Positions 1 through 9,416 of a DNA stretch of 64,000 nt are shown here, piece by piece (the stretch's first letter is position 1; the number at the start of each line of letters is the position of its first letter). Origin of the DNA: Mucilaginibacter sp. Its GTDB lineage: Bacteria > Bacteroidota > Bacteroidia > Sphingobacteriales > Sphingobacteriaceae. Under the pieces are notes generated by a model. That model was not told the origin of the DNA, made no database searches, and saw only the letters and a list, made by a program, of their open reading frames with translations. The DNA is taken from contig NZ_JANYGH010000059.1 of NCBI RefSeq assembly GCF_025362475.1, positions 1 to 64,000 on the forward strand. The letters are read 5' to 3'. A program made the position numbers and the translations under genes.

Positions 1-110
1 CCGATAGTCGATCCCCTCAGCTAAAACTGGGGGGCTTAGAAATCGGATTTAAAACCTAAACCGTTAAAACATACACTAATCAACATCTTTTCTTGATTAG
101 CCAATCTTTA

Positions 111-207
111 CCGGACAACAGTGAACGCAGTGAAGGATCTATTATCCGCCATGCTTCTTCGCCCTGTACAGTCTGCGAATAGATCCTTCGTTCCTCAGGA
201 TGACAAA
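111..207. repeat. REP/MITE-like palindromic repeat, family 1, copy 1
   Basis: The core reads gtgaaggatctatt, then a gcttcttcgccctgtacagt-type loop, then aatagatccttcgt and caggatgacaaa. The same sequence recurs at about 5.42, 5.56 and 11.86 kb, with a fragment at 50.6 kb. The left arm is degraded here compared with the perfect copy at 11864-11963. The rest of the first 290 bases holds no gene that I can see. It includes a small hairpin at about 10-35. Confidence 0.8.
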
Positions 208-290
208 CCTTTTTAACGTCATTTCACTTTCTGAGTTTTACCAAATTTTAAAACTCAGAATCACAAGACTATTTAAAAACGCAATTCTCC

Positions 291-3200
291 TTAATCTGCA
301 AGCTCGCGCAGGTCAACAGGAACCACGCGCGAAATACCCTGCTCAACCATGGTTACACCATAAATTACATCGGTACTGGCAATGGTGCGCTTGTTATGCG
401 ATACAATGATGAATTGCGAATCTTTTGAAAAGGTGCGGATAATATTGTTGAATTTATCAATATTAGTATCATCAAGCGGGGCATCTACCTCATCAAAAAT
501 ACAGAAGGGAGCCGGTTTAAGCAGGTAAAGCGAAAACAGGATAGCGGTAGCTGTAAGGGTTTTTTCGCCTCCTGAGAGTTGGTTGATGGAGAGCGGGCGT
601 TTTCCTTTTGGTTTGGCAATGATATCAATGTCCGATTCTAAAGGATGATTAGGGTCGGTAAGGATCAGGTCGCAGGAATCCTCATCATTAAACAGGGAGC
701 GAAACACCTTAATAAAATTCTCACGTACCATAATAAAGGCATGCATAAATTTTTCTTTGGCGGTATCATCAATCTCCTGTATAGTAGCCAGCAGGGATGC
801 CTTAGCCTCGCTCAGATCCTTCTTTTGTGCCTGGATAAAGGTATAGCGCTCATTCATCTCGTTGTAGGCCTCAACCGCCATAGGGTTGATAGCACCAAAA
901 TCATCCAGTTGTTTTTTTAGCTTGTCGGCCTTTTCGCGCAGGTCATGCTCACTTTCTGCCGGCGTTTCGGTTTCCGGTAAATCTTCAATGTCAATATTAA
1001 ATTCAACGGATAAGCGCTCCTTTAGGGCATTCAGTTCCAGTTTAAGGTTATTGCGTTCGTCCCTGAGTTCGTTTTCAATAACCTCATGATTATCTTTTTT
1101 GCGCCTTAGCGCCGTAACTTCATTTTCGTTTTCGGTGATAATTCCACGCCATTGGTAATACTCCTGCTCGGCTTGCTGGGTGGCCTTTTCAAGGTTTTCC
1201 TTTTGCTCGTACATTTCCAGCAAGTCATCGTCGGAGTTGTCTGATTGTTTCAGGTTGTCCTGTATGGCTGCTTTTACTTTCTCCAGTTCGCTGCTGTTTT
1301 GTTTGATGCGCACCTCCAGGCTTTCCTGCTGGTTATCGCGGTATTCCAGGTCTTTTACTAAGCCTGATACTTTATTTTGCTGCTGATGGAAACGGATATT
1401 CTCCTGGTTATAAGCGTTTGATTGTACCGATACATATTCATTCAGCTCGTTAAAGGCAGCCTGTTTATCGACCAGCATTTCGCTTTGGATCTGCTTTTGC
1501 GCTTTTAATTCGGCAAGCTGCGGATGCAGGGCCATCATTTCATCTTTAATACCTGCAATTTTGCGGGCTATGTCATCCTTGCGGTTAAGGCTGTTCTCAA
1601 TAAATGTTTGATACTGTTCCTGCCGGGTTTTAACGGTGATGAGCTCGGTATTTAACCGGTTAATGATCATCTGCTGCTCATTGATCTCGGCGCTTTTGGT
1701 AGATGAGCGTAAGCCCGAAAGTTTACTTTGCAACTCATCTGTTTTGCTTTTTTGAGCGTTAACCAGGTTTTCAATACCCTTAATTTCTTTCGCCAGGTTC
1801 TCCAAATTCTTGGCCCGCCCAATCCGCTTACCCTCAAACAAACCTACAGACCCACCGGCCATGGTATGCTTTGATTTATTGAACTTACCACTCTTGCCTA
1901 TTATGACAACGCCATCAGGTAAGGCGGCATTGTTAATTTGCAGGTCCTTATCATCATCAACCAGGTAAACATCTTTTAATAAATGGTTACAAAGGCGGGC
2001 GTATCTTTTATCAACCTCAATAACCTGTAGGGCCGAAACTGCGCCTGCATTTTCAAAAATAGGGTTAACAGGTACTATTTCCTCGTAATTTTCCAGTATA
2101 AAGAAGTGCGCGCGGCCCCTCGCGGCATTACTTAACAGTTGTATGGCCTTTATAGCTTCATCGTAGTTATCAACTACGTAATAGTTCATGAGTGGTTCCA
2201 TGTAGTTTTCTATGGCTACCCGGTACTCTTCCTTACAAAAAAGCACATCGCTAAACAGGGGGGCATTTTTGGCCCAGTCGGCATTTTTCTTTAAAAAGCG
2301 GATAGATTCCGGGAAACCTTCCAGGTTATCAACCATGCTTTTGGTAAGGTTGTACTCGTTTTGTTTGGCATCAAGCTTACGACTTTCTTTGATGATGGTA
2401 TCCTTTACCAAACTCAATGTCGAATCAGTTTCGGCTATCTGCTCTTTTAATTTATTCTCAAAATCCAAAGCCGACTGGTAGTCATAATCCAGTGTTTCCT
2501 TACGGTTTTGCAGCTCGGCAACTACCTGGTTAAAGTGCGAAAGTTCTACCTCTTTATTGGTAGTATCTTCCATGTTGCGCTGGCTCTCCTGCTCCAAAGC
2601 CTGTTGCTGAATTTGCAGTATGTCAATATCCTTTTCGGCTTTGTAGGCCTGGTTTTGCAGCCGGGTGTTAATGCCGGTGATCTCCGTTAGCTCATTGCGG
2701 GCTTCGGCCTGTTGTGCTCTTAACTCATCAACAGCCTCCTTAAGATCCAGCAAACGGCTTTGGATGGTTTGCAGATTTTCATCCTCCAAAGCCTTTTCTT
2801 CGGATAGGCGCTTAATGTTATAAAAAACGTGGTTAAGCTGGTTTTTATCTTTGTCCAGCTCCTCGGTTAATCTTGATTCTTTATCCTGTTGAAACTTCAG
2901 CTGCTCGTTCTTGATCTTTTTCTCACTTTCATAAGCACGGATCTTGGATACAAACTCGTTAGTGGTTTTTTGCTGTACCGAAAGATTTTTTTCTTTGGTG
3001 ATGCTGTCCAGCTTCTGCTGTTGCAGTGCGGCTTCCAGGGTATCTATCTGGGCAACAATGCCACCTTTTTCGGCTTTTTGCTGTTGCTCCTGGTTCTCAA
3101 TTTTCTTTAATGATTCGCTGAACGATACAATTCTGAAAGATGCCAGCATAATGCTGAGCGATTTGTATTGCTCTTTGATGCGGTAATAACGCTCGGTTTT

Positions 3201-3830
3201 TTTGGCCTGGTTCTCCAGTGTTTTCAGATTTTTCTCTATCTCGAAAAGCAAGTCTTCCACACGTTCGAGGTCGGCCTCGGTATCTTTTAGCTTGCTGAAT
3301 GTTTGTTTTTTACGAAGCTTGTATTTAGAGATACCAGATGCTTCCTCGAACAAATTACGGCGCGAGCCTTCCTTGTTGGTAATGATCTCATCAATCATCC
3401 GCAGCTCGATGATGGAGTAGGAGTCGGAGCCGATTCCGGTATCCAGGAACAGGTCTGTAATATCTTTTAGGCGGCACTGTACATCATTGAGGCGGTACTC
3501 ACTTTCGCCGGTGCGGTAAAGCTTCCGGGTAAGGGTAACCTGCGAATAATCTGTTGGCAGTACGTTTTTGGTATTGTCAAAAGTAAGGGAAACTTCGGCA
3601 AGGTTGGCCGATTTGCGACTCTTTGTGCCGTTGAAGATGACGTTGTCCATCTTCTCTGAGCGCAGCATGCGGGTGCTTTGTTCGCCAAGTACCCAACGTA
3701 TGGCATCAACCACGTTTGATTTGCCGCAGCCATTGGGCCCCACAATTGCAGTTACACCCTCATTAAAATTAATGGTGATCTTATCTCCAAAACTCTTAAA
3801 GCCCTTGATTTCTAAGCGGGTAAGCTGCAT
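291..3830 (-). CDS. smc: chromosome segregation protein SMC
   Basis: This 1179-aa protein is a full-length bacterial SMC ATPase that, with ScpA and ScpB, organises and segregates the chromosome. The N-terminal head has Walker A GPNGCGKS at residues 31-38. Two long coiled-coil arms (about 170-510 and 670-1010) flank a hinge at about 520-660 with the glycine-rich stretch GKFNKSKHTMAGG. The C-terminal head has the signature LSGGEK near residue 1085 and Walker B FCIFDEVDAPL near 1110. The length and the ATG start are usual for the family. scpA and scpB are not in the window. The gene stands alone, with about 240 bp to the next gene on its 5' side. Recognition is certain from motifs and architecture. 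Confidence 0.98.
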   Translation of the reverse strand: MQLTRLEIKGFKSFGDKITINFNEGVTAIVGPNGCGKSNVVDAIRWVLGEQSTRMLRSEKMDNVIFNGTKSRKSANLAEVSLTFDNTKNVLPTDYSQVTLTRKLYRTGESEYRLNDVQCRLKDITDLFLDTGIGSDSYSIIELRMIDEIITNKEGSRRNLFEEASGISKYKLRKKQTFSKLKDTEADLERVEDLLFEIEKNLKTLENQAKKTERYYRIKEQYKSLSIMLASFRIVSFSESLKKIENQEQQQKAEKGGIVAQIDTLEAALQQQKLDSITKEKNLSVQQKTTNEFVSKIRAYESEKKIKNEQLKFQQDKESRLTEELDKDKNQLNHVFYNIKRLSEEKALEDENLQTIQSRLLDLKEAVDELRAQQAEARNELTEITGINTRLQNQAYKAEKDIDILQIQQQALEQESQRNMEDTTNKEVELSHFNQVVAELQNRKETLDYDYQSALDFENKLKEQIAETDSTLSLVKDTIIKESRKLDAKQNEYNLTKSMVDNLEGFPESIRFLKKNADWAKNAPLFSDVLFCKEEYRVAIENYMEPLMNYYVVDNYDEAIKAIQLLSNAARGRAHFFILENYEEIVPVNPIFENAGAVSALQVIEVDKRYARLCNHLLKDVYLVDDDKDLQINNAALPDGVVIIGKSGKFNKSKHTMAGGSVGLFEGKRIGRAKNLENLAKEIKGIENLVNAQKSKTDELQSKLSGLRSSTKSAEINEQQMIINRLNTELITVKTRQEQYQTFIENSLNRKDDIARKIAGIKDEMMALHPQLAELKAQKQIQSEMLVDKQAAFNELNEYVSVQSNAYNQENIRFHQQQNKVSGLVKDLEYRDNQQESLEVRIKQNSSELEKVKAAIQDNLKQSDNSDDDLLEMYEQKENLEKATQQAEQEYYQWRGIITENENEVTALRRKKDNHEVIENELRDERNNLKLELNALKERLSVEFNIDIEDLPETETPAESEHDLREKADKLKKQLDDFGAINPMAVEAYNEMNERYTFIQAQKKDLSEAKASLLATIQEIDDTAKEKFMHAFIMVRENFIKVFRSLFNDEDSCDLILTDPNHPLESDIDIIAKPKGKRPLSINQLSGGEKTLTATAILFSLYLLKPAPFCIFDEVDAPLDDTNIDKFNNIIRTFSKDSQFIIVSHNKRTIASTDVIYGVTMVEQGISRVVPVDLRELAD

Positions 3831-4068
3831 TTATTTTGTTGTATCCTTGCAAAAAATTTAACCTTCAAAGTAATCATAAAAAAATGGTTTTTGAAACTTT
3901 TTTTAGCGGGATAAGAAGAAGATAAGGTGAAAGTTTAACGGCGATAGGTTTGGCTTTACCATGATACTATGCCAATCTTACCACGGTTGAATAAGAACGA
4001 AAGAATATTAGTTTTAAGGATTTTTAATTTCAGAAAAATATTAGCTTTGAAGGCTAAACCTATTCACG

Positions 4069-4482
4069 ATGACCAAATATCTCTATTCCATTATTTATGC
4101 CCTCACTGCTATTTCGTGCACATCCAATAATACTATTGGCGTTGTAAACGCCGATACGAAAACGTCTGATGTGAAGCAATCTGTTACGGCAGGTAAGAAG
4201 GCTAAAGATAATGGTATGAAAGCTGTTACTGATACTTCTATGGCGGGGCGCCTGCAGGGTTATTGGGCTGTAGACAGTTTGGAGAATGCAACTTTTACGG
4301 TTGATAAGAACAAATTCTACTATCCCGATCAGCATGCCTATTACGCCTACAAAATTAAAGGCGACTCGGTAATAGTTACTTACGATGATTTCAAGGAGGC
4401 TTTTAAAATAGAATTTAAAGGCACGGATTCATTAACCATGAGTAATTCAAATGGCGTAAGTAAGTTTTTCAGGTTTAAATAA
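4069..4482 (+). CDS. small putative lipoprotein, unknown function
   Basis: This 137-aa protein has an N-terminal lipobox (LTAISC, Cys near residue 17), which suggests a lipid-anchored envelope protein. After a Ser/Lys/Thr-rich linker, the region from about residue 60 (GYWAVDSLENATFTVDKN onward, with YYPDQHAYYAYKI) resembles a small beta-barrel or lipocalin-like ligand-binding fold of the kind seen in many Bacteroidota lipoproteins. That fold is an inference. A candidate -7 box TAGCTTTG lies at 4042-4049, about 20 nt upstream of the ATG. The gene converges with the PhzF gene. No specific function is recognised. Confidence 0.75.
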   Translation: MTKYLYSIIYALTAISCTSNNTIGVVNADTKTSDVKQSVTAGKKAKDNGMKAVTDTSMAGRLQGYWAVDSLENATFTVDKNKFYYPDQHAYYAYKIKGDSVIVTYDDFKEAFKIEFKGTDSLTMSNSNGVSKFFRFK

Positions 4483-4555
4483 TTTGTATGCTTTAGACTG
4501 ATTTAAGCCAGGGGGCTTGGATCATGTTGCCCGCGAGTTACCTCGCGGGAGTTAA

Positions 4556-5341
4556 CTAAAACCTTATCTCTCCTCTTAAATAGGTAACCGCTTTGCCGCT
4601 CATCAGCACACGGTCGCCTTTTAGCTCGCACCAAAGTTCGCCGCGGCGGGCCGAGATCTGGTAGGCGTGGAGCTTGTTTTTACCCAGTCTTTTTGCCCAA
4701 TAGGGTATCAGGTTGCAATGTGCCGATCCAGTAACCGGGTCTTCGGGGATACCTGCGCCGGGCGCGAAGAAACGGGAAACAAAATCAGAGTTATCACCGG
4801 GGGCAGTGGCTATAATGCCCACAGTATCCATTTTCGACATTGCAAAAAAGTCGGGCGTAAGGTCTTTGATGTCCTGCTCAGTTTTGTAAACGATGAAATA
4901 ATCCCTTGATCTTAAAAAGGCCAGTGGCTCCTTTTCGCCCAGTGATTCGGCCAGTCCGTTTGGTGGTTCAATGGGTATGGGCGGCCTTGAGGGGAAATCC
5001 ATCGTGTATTTATCACCATCGCGTTTCACAATAAGCGTTCCTGCTTTTACAGTTTCAAATAATATAGAATCGCCGGTGTAGCCCAATTCGGTAAATATGA
5101 TATGTGCCGACGCCAGTGTAGCATGTCCGCACAGGTCAATCTCATACTCGGGAGTAAACCAGCGTAGTTTGTAACCGGCATCTGTTTTTACAAAAAAGGC
5201 GGTTTCGGCCAGGTTGTTCTCTATAGCTATTTTTTGCATGGTGGCGTCGGGCAACCACTCCGTAAGCGGGCAGGTGGCTGCCGGGTTGCCGCCAAACAAA
5301 GTATCGGTAAACGCATCGGCCTGGTATATGGGAATAGTCAT
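4556..5341 (-). CDS. PhzF family epimerase/isomerase-like protein
   Basis: This 261-aa protein belongs to the PhzF (diaminopimelate epimerase-like) fold family. It carries the family hallmarks: FGGNPAA near residues 16-22, the catalytic-type Glu46 in NLAETAFF, CGHATLASAHI near 70-80, and DPVTGSAHC near 200. PhzF itself isomerises a phenazine precursor. Most genomic members, including ones of this size, have no assigned substrate, and no phenazine genes are nearby. The activity is therefore best called a putative isomerase. ATG start and usual length. A short GC-rich hairpin (4530-4549) separates it from the convergent lipoprotein gene. Confidence 0.93.
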   Translation of the reverse strand: MTIPIYQADAFTDTLFGGNPAATCPLTEWLPDATMQKIAIENNLAETAFFVKTDAGYKLRWFTPEYEIDLCGHATLASAHIIFTELGYTGDSILFETVKAGTLIVKRDGDKYTMDFPSRPPIPIEPPNGLAESLGEKEPLAFLRSRDYFIVYKTEQDIKDLTPDFFAMSKMDTVGIIATAPGDNSDFVSRFFAPGAGIPEDPVTGSAHCNLIPYWAKRLGKNKLHAYQISARRGELWCELKGDRVLMSGKAVTYLRGEIRF

Positions 5342-5417
5342 ATAAAAAATGGTATAGTTTAGCTAATATACTAAGTAGAGTCAAGAATCAAGAGGTAAGA
5401 ATTAAGATTATAAAAAA

Positions 5418-5506
5418 AAACTATTTGTCGTCCTGAACGATAGTGAAGGATCTATTATTCGCTATACTTCTTCGCCCTGTATAGTCTGCGAATAGATTCT
5501 TCGCGA
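5418..5506. repeat. REP/MITE-like palindromic repeat, family 1, copy 2
   Basis: The sequence starts tttgtcgtcctgaacgatag, then tgaaggatctattattcgct and the shared loop cttcttcgccctgta, and ends in aatagattcttcgcg. It is a diverged copy of the element at 11864-11963, and its right arm has lost the ATGACAAA end. It lies in the 446-bp gene-free stretch between the PhzF gene and the module-repeat protein. Confidence 0.8.
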
Positions 5507-5558
5507 TGCAGCCTTTGACGTGTTGTTGAAAAATTTTTCATGACGTGTTAAAAAACTA

Positions 5559-5655
5559 TTTGTCATCCTGAACGCAGTGAAGGATCTGTTATTCGCCATG
5601 CTTTTCGCCCTGTACAGTCTGTGAATAGATCCTTCGTACCTCAGGATGACAAACT
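5559..5655. repeat. REP/MITE-like palindromic repeat, family 1, copy 3
   Basis: Both arms are present (tttgtcatcctgaacgcag at the left, cctcaggatgacaaac at the right), with the shared gccctgtacagtct loop. It sits about 50 bp from copy 2 in the same direction, so two copies lie in tandem in this gap. The rest of the gap (5656-5787) holds no recognisable gene. Confidence 0.85.
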
Positions 5656-5787
5656 TTTTAAAACGTCATTTCCCCTTCAGAGTCACCCGAAATTTTCAAA
5701 CTCATAACGACAAAGCTTTTTTTAAATTTCATTTCCCTTTCAATGTCCAGTTTTAATTCTTGATTCCAATCTCCTCACTCTTTCTTC

Positions 5788-7224
5788 CTACTCAATCCAT
5801 AAAACGGAATTTCCGGTATCATATTCGTTTTTCTCGTATAATTTATTTCCGGGATCCAGCACCCATTGGCCGTCTACCAAGAATTTATAACGGTATTTGC
5901 CCGGTTTAAGGTAAAGGCCGATGGTCCATTCGTCGCCGTTATGGGCCAGCGTAAAACCGTCCGGATCCCAGTTGTTAAAATTACCGGCAAGATGAACCAC
6001 CTTTGCATTGGGGTAGCCCTTAAGCTTAAAAGTATAGTTGGGTTTAACCGCGATAAAAGAATTAACAACGCCATCTTCCACAACGGTGCGCTTATTCAGC
6101 GGATCGGTGATCCAATTGTCATCCACTATAAATTTATAGCCATAATTACCAGCCGGGATAATTAAAGGCAAAGCCCACCCGGTTGCTGTTTTTTTGAGCG
6201 CTATTTCGCCTGGTTTCCAGTTATTAAAAGTGCCGGCTACATATACTTTACGCGCGTTTGTATATCCGTCGAGGGTAAAATTAACAGTCTCGCCCAGGTT
6301 GATTACCGAATTGGTATGACCGTCAACATCTTTTACTGTTACCGGATTAGCCGGATCTGTAAACCACTGCCCATCTACTAAAAACCGGTAGGTATGCATT
6401 CCATCGTGCAGGTAAAATTTGGTTTCCCAGCTGTTGCCCTTTTTTTGCAGGATGATGGTATTGGCATCCCAGTTATTAAAGCTACCTGCAAGGGTAATTT
6501 TATGCGCACCTGCAAAGCCGCTCAGCCTGAAAGTGTGGTTGTAGCGGTAATAAACCGAGTTTACATCACTAAAGCCATCCGGGTGCTGCTGCAGATTGCT
6601 TCTATCTCGCTGCCACTTGCCGTCTATAATGTATTTGTACTCATACACACCTGCGGCGAGCTTTACATCGGCTATCCAGCCGCTGTCCGTTTTAATCATA
6701 GCGCCCTTTAAGGTGCTCCAATTATTGAAATTACCCGATAATAAAACACGTTTCGACTTCAAAAAACCAGGCAAGTAAAAACGGGTTAAGCCCGATGGAA
6801 GCTCGTAAACATTAAGCTGCGAGAATTTATTAATTCCAAATGTTTCATCGGCGGGGTAACCGGGACGCCCTTCATTTTCATTGGAGATATTGGTGGTTAT
6901 AAGAAAAGGCTTGTTTTGCGCATTAATGTTCAAGTCGGTGAGTGACCTATCAAACTGAATTAAATTTTTTGAGCGTTTATTTATATTCCAGCCATCCTTT
7001 TTAAAAGCCGAGTAATCGCCGTTAAAAAAAGCAGTTGCGGTGGCGCCTTTTACACCGGCTGCTTTAAACAGGCTATCCAGCTCCTGTTTTGACGAGCGCA
7101 TATCAAGCAGCAGGATCAAATGATCCTTACCTAAAACCAGCGAACTGCGTTTTTGCGCCTTTGTTTCAGAAACGAAACAACTGAGCAACAATAAAAATAG
7201 GACGATTGATCTGTACTTTTTCAT
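5788..7224 (-). CDS. secreted protein with four CBM48/AMPK-glycogen-binding-like modules
   Basis: The 478-aa reading starts at the ATG at 7224, which gives a clean signal peptide (MKKYRSIVLFLLLLSCF...TKAQ, cleavage near residue 24). A longer in-frame start at 7329 would bury the signal peptide and overlap the upstream gene. After an uncharacterised region (about 25-145) come four E-set modules at about 147-210, 231-295, 315-380 and 398-465. Each has the pattern (L/V)(S/A)G(N/S/T)FNNW...Y.YKF(L/I)VD..W..DP, which is typical of isoamylase-N/AMPK-beta glycogen-binding domains. No catalytic domain is visible, so it probably binds an alpha-glucan or another polymer at the cell surface or in the periplasm. 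Its start lies 1 bp past the stop of the aspartic-protease gene, so the two are almost surely co-transcribed. Confidence 0.88.
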   Translation of the reverse strand: MKKYRSIVLFLLLLSCFVSETKAQKRSSLVLGKDHLILLLDMRSSKQELDSLFKAAGVKGATATAFFNGDYSAFKKDGWNINKRSKNLIQFDRSLTDLNINAQNKPFLITTNISNENEGRPGYPADETFGINKFSQLNVYELPSGLTRFYLPGFLKSKRVLLSGNFNNWSTLKGAMIKTDSGWIADVKLAAGVYEYKYIIDGKWQRDRSNLQQHPDGFSDVNSVYYRYNHTFRLSGFAGAHKITLAGSFNNWDANTIILQKKGNSWETKFYLHDGMHTYRFLVDGQWFTDPANPVTVKDVDGHTNSVINLGETVNFTLDGYTNARKVYVAGTFNNWKPGEIALKKTATGWALPLIIPAGNYGYKFIVDDNWITDPLNKRTVVEDGVVNSFIAVKPNYTFKLKGYPNAKVVHLAGNFNNWDPDGFTLAHNGDEWTIGLYLKPGKYRYKFLVDGQWVLDPGNKLYEKNEYDTGNSVLWIE

Positions 7225-7225
7225 A

Positions 7226-8209
7226 CTACTGGTTAGTGTAAATGTACATTTCAAATTCTTTTTTAACAAAGTTGATGCTGAATATACCGCGGATAAAAAA
7301 ATCATACCCCAATATTCCGTCAACGGCATGCCCGTAAGCTTTGCCCATTTTATCCAGGCTGGTTAATAGCACCCGGTTTTTCATAAATCGGCGGTCTCCA
7401 ATTTTCAGGGTATCAAAACGGGCGTATATCACCTCGAATGATGAACCGCCAATCCCTGTAGTTTTGGTACGGTTAAGCACCTGCATACCAGGTAACAGTT
7501 TACGCACGCGGTCATAATCCATCAGGTTGGTTTCTGCACCGGTATCAAAGGCGAACCATAACGGGCTATCATTGGCAATGCCCTTAATAAATATCACATC
7601 GTTTAAATACTTAAAGGGGGTAACCATCCAGGGATCATGAAAAGCCTTTTCGCCCTGCGGAATATTGCCGTCTTCTTTGAGTTTATGAATGTATAGCGTA
7701 TTCCTGAACAGGTCTACAGTAATGGCAAATTTGTTAAACAACCTTGTACCCAGCAAGCCCAATATTTTAATGTTGCGGCTGTTTTCTATGGCCGATAGAT
7801 CGGTAACATCGGCGGTAAGCCTGGAATAATGCAGATCGAGGATATTGAAATTATACACATTAGTAGTAAATGTGGCGGCTCCCGTACCATTTAAACCTGC
7901 CGATTCCTGCTCTGTTATTTGCGGCATATACCTAAAGTAAGTGGCGTTTAAAACGAGGTATGGCGCACCGGTATCCAGTACAAAATTGCCAACTAAGCTA
8001 TCAATCTGCGCTTCTACAATGATGAGGTTGCCGGCCCGTTTTATGGGGACTATCAGCGTATTGAAATCTCCGGAAGGGTCTGGGTCAGGGTCGCGAATGG
8101 CGTTTTTAAAGGTGATACCGTTTATAGGTATGTTATTGCTGCATTGGCCTTGGTGCCAGCAAACAGCTAATAAACATATCATCAAATATAAGTAACTACG
8201 GGGCATCAC
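7226..8209 (-). CDS. retropepsin-like aspartic protease (clan AA), secreted
   Basis: The 327-aa protein has an N-terminal signal peptide (LMICLLAVCWHQGQC) and two Asp-Thr-Gly-Ala motifs: FVLDTGAP (Asp79) and FAFDTGAET (Asp221). Each is followed by a hydrophobic strand. GLLGTRLF near 150 and GILGYDFF near 300 match the hydrophobic-hydrophobic-Gly motif of the family. Two motifs in one chain point to an internally duplicated, pepsin-like monomer rather than a retroviral-type homodimer. The substrate is unknown. It is the first gene of a two-gene unit with the glucan-module protein 1 bp downstream. Confidence 0.88.
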   Translation of the reverse strand: MMPRSYLYLMICLLAVCWHQGQCSNNIPINGITFKNAIRDPDPDPSGDFNTLIVPIKRAGNLIIVEAQIDSLVGNFVLDTGAPYLVLNATYFRYMPQITEQESAGLNGTGAATFTTNVYNFNILDLHYSRLTADVTDLSAIENSRNIKILGLLGTRLFNKFAITVDLFRNTLYIHKLKEDGNIPQGEKAFHDPWMVTPFKYLNDVIFIKGIANDSPLWFAFDTGAETNLMDYDRVRKLLPGMQVLNRTKTTGIGGSSFEVIYARFDTLKIGDRRFMKNRVLLTSLDKMGKAYGHAVDGILGYDFFIRGIFSINFVKKEFEMYIYTNQ

Positions 8210-8265
8210 AGGGCTGTTTGTATAGTAGACACGGCGAAATGACTATATGTTACAGCTTGCAATAT

Positions 8266-8931
8266 TTAATTAATGTGGCTAAGGTATCCGTAAGTAATCA
8301 GCTCATCCCGATGCTTAATTGGCCGGGTGTAGCCATTGGTTATCAGGATTATCCTGTCGCTTACATCTAAAATGTTGTAATACTGGTGATCTGTTAAAAT
8401 GATCCCCTTCACCTTGGCGCATTTTTTTATGATAGCCTTAAACATTTCTGCCTGCATGGGCGATATATGGGTAAAAGGCTCATCCAGTAAAATAAAATCG
8501 GCTTTGCTGTAAATAACCATCAGGGTTTCCAGCTGCCTTACCTCACCGCCTGAAAGCTCGCCAATGGTTTTCTCGCAATGATCATGGTAAACGGGATGGG
8601 CCGAAAAATCATCCCAAAATCGGTCGTCGATAATGCTTTTGGCCAGTTTTTTAATTTTGATGCCTTTAGGCAGGTAGTTATGCTGGGGCAGGTAGGCAAT
8701 ACGCCTGTTGTGATACCCTTTTTTAATGTATTCGCCATTGATGCTTACATGTTTATAAGCGGGAGTAAGCGTACCAAACATGATGCGTAATAATGATGAT
8801 TTACCGCAGCCGTTGCGGCCAAGGATGCCCAATACCTCGCCCTGTTTGCATTCCAGGTAAACATCCTGCAGAATCTTTCGCCCGTCAAATTCCAGGAGCA
8901 CGCTGTCGGTTTTTAAAATGAGAGGCTCCAA
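8266..8931 (-). CDS. ABC transporter ATP-binding protein
   Basis: This ABC ATPase of about 221 aa has Walker A GRNGCGKSS, Q-loop YLPQHN, signature ELSGGEVRQLE, Walker B DFILLDEP and switch His in ILTDHQ. The first ATG in frame (9123) would overlap the upstream gene by nearly 190 bp and add residues that do not resemble an ATPase. I therefore choose the TTG at 8931, which follows the upstream TAA by 4 nt and gives a normal family length. The partner is the 100-aa membrane protein directly upstream. Direction and cargo of transport are unknown. Function as an ABC ATPase is sure; the exact start is not. Confidence 0.87.
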   Translation of the reverse strand: MEPLILKTDSVLLEFDGRKILQDVYLECKQGEVLGILGRNGCGKSSLLRIMFGTLTPAYKHVSINGEYIKKGYHNRRIAYLPQHNYLPKGIKIKKLAKSIIDDRFWDDFSAHPVYHDHCEKTIGELSGGEVRQLETLMVIYSKADFILLDEPFTHISPMQAEMFKAIIKKCAKVKGIILTDHQYYNILDVSDRIILITNGYTRPIKHRDELITYGYLSHIN

Positions 8932-8935
8932 TTTT

Positions 8936-9238
8936 TTAGCGGATTGTTGATAGTGATAAAAGGATACTGAAGGTAATAAGATCGAAACTGAACACATAAA
9001 AGTATAAGCGACGAACGCTATAACCCGCATTGCGGAAATAGAAGTAGGTTTTGGTTGAGTTAAAGTTGAGATACTGAATGCCCAGGATAGAAGCATAGCT
9101 GAATAGCTTGCACAGGAAAGCAAGTGGGATATTTAACTGGCGGGAAAGTACATAATAGATACAGGCGAAAGTGGCCAGCAAACACCATACAAGTGTCGGT
9201 TTATAAAAATACCAGGCTATTTTTAAGGTGTTGTACAT
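8936..9238 (-). CDS. small membrane protein, likely partner of the ABC ATPase
   Basis: The 100-aa protein has about three hydrophobic segments: LVWCLLATFACIYYVL, IPLAFLCKLFSYASILGI and LYFYVFSFDLITFSILLSL. It also has a basic, aromatic-rich loop (FNSTKTYFYFRNAGYSVRRL). The ATPase gene begins 4 nt after its stop, so the two probably form one unit. It is much smaller than ordinary ABC permeases, which suggests a reduced exporter or a regulator. This is inferred from context only; no family is recognised. Confidence 0.7.
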   Translation of the reverse strand: MYNTLKIAWYFYKPTLVWCLLATFACIYYVLSRQLNIPLAFLCKLFSYASILGIQYLNFNSTKTYFYFRNAGYSVRRLYFYVFSFDLITFSILLSLSTIR

Positions 9239-9416
9239 TTAACTAATTATGACAGGTTAAGCTAAATAACGGGAACTTAGGTTTTAAATTTTATTGGGTT
9301 TGAAATTATTGTATGCAACCTACCCACGATGTGTTTGAAAAAAGTCTTTTGTCATGCTGAGTGATAAAATTTGGCGAAACTCTGAAGGTGAAATGACGGA
9401 AACTAACCAAGGTTAA

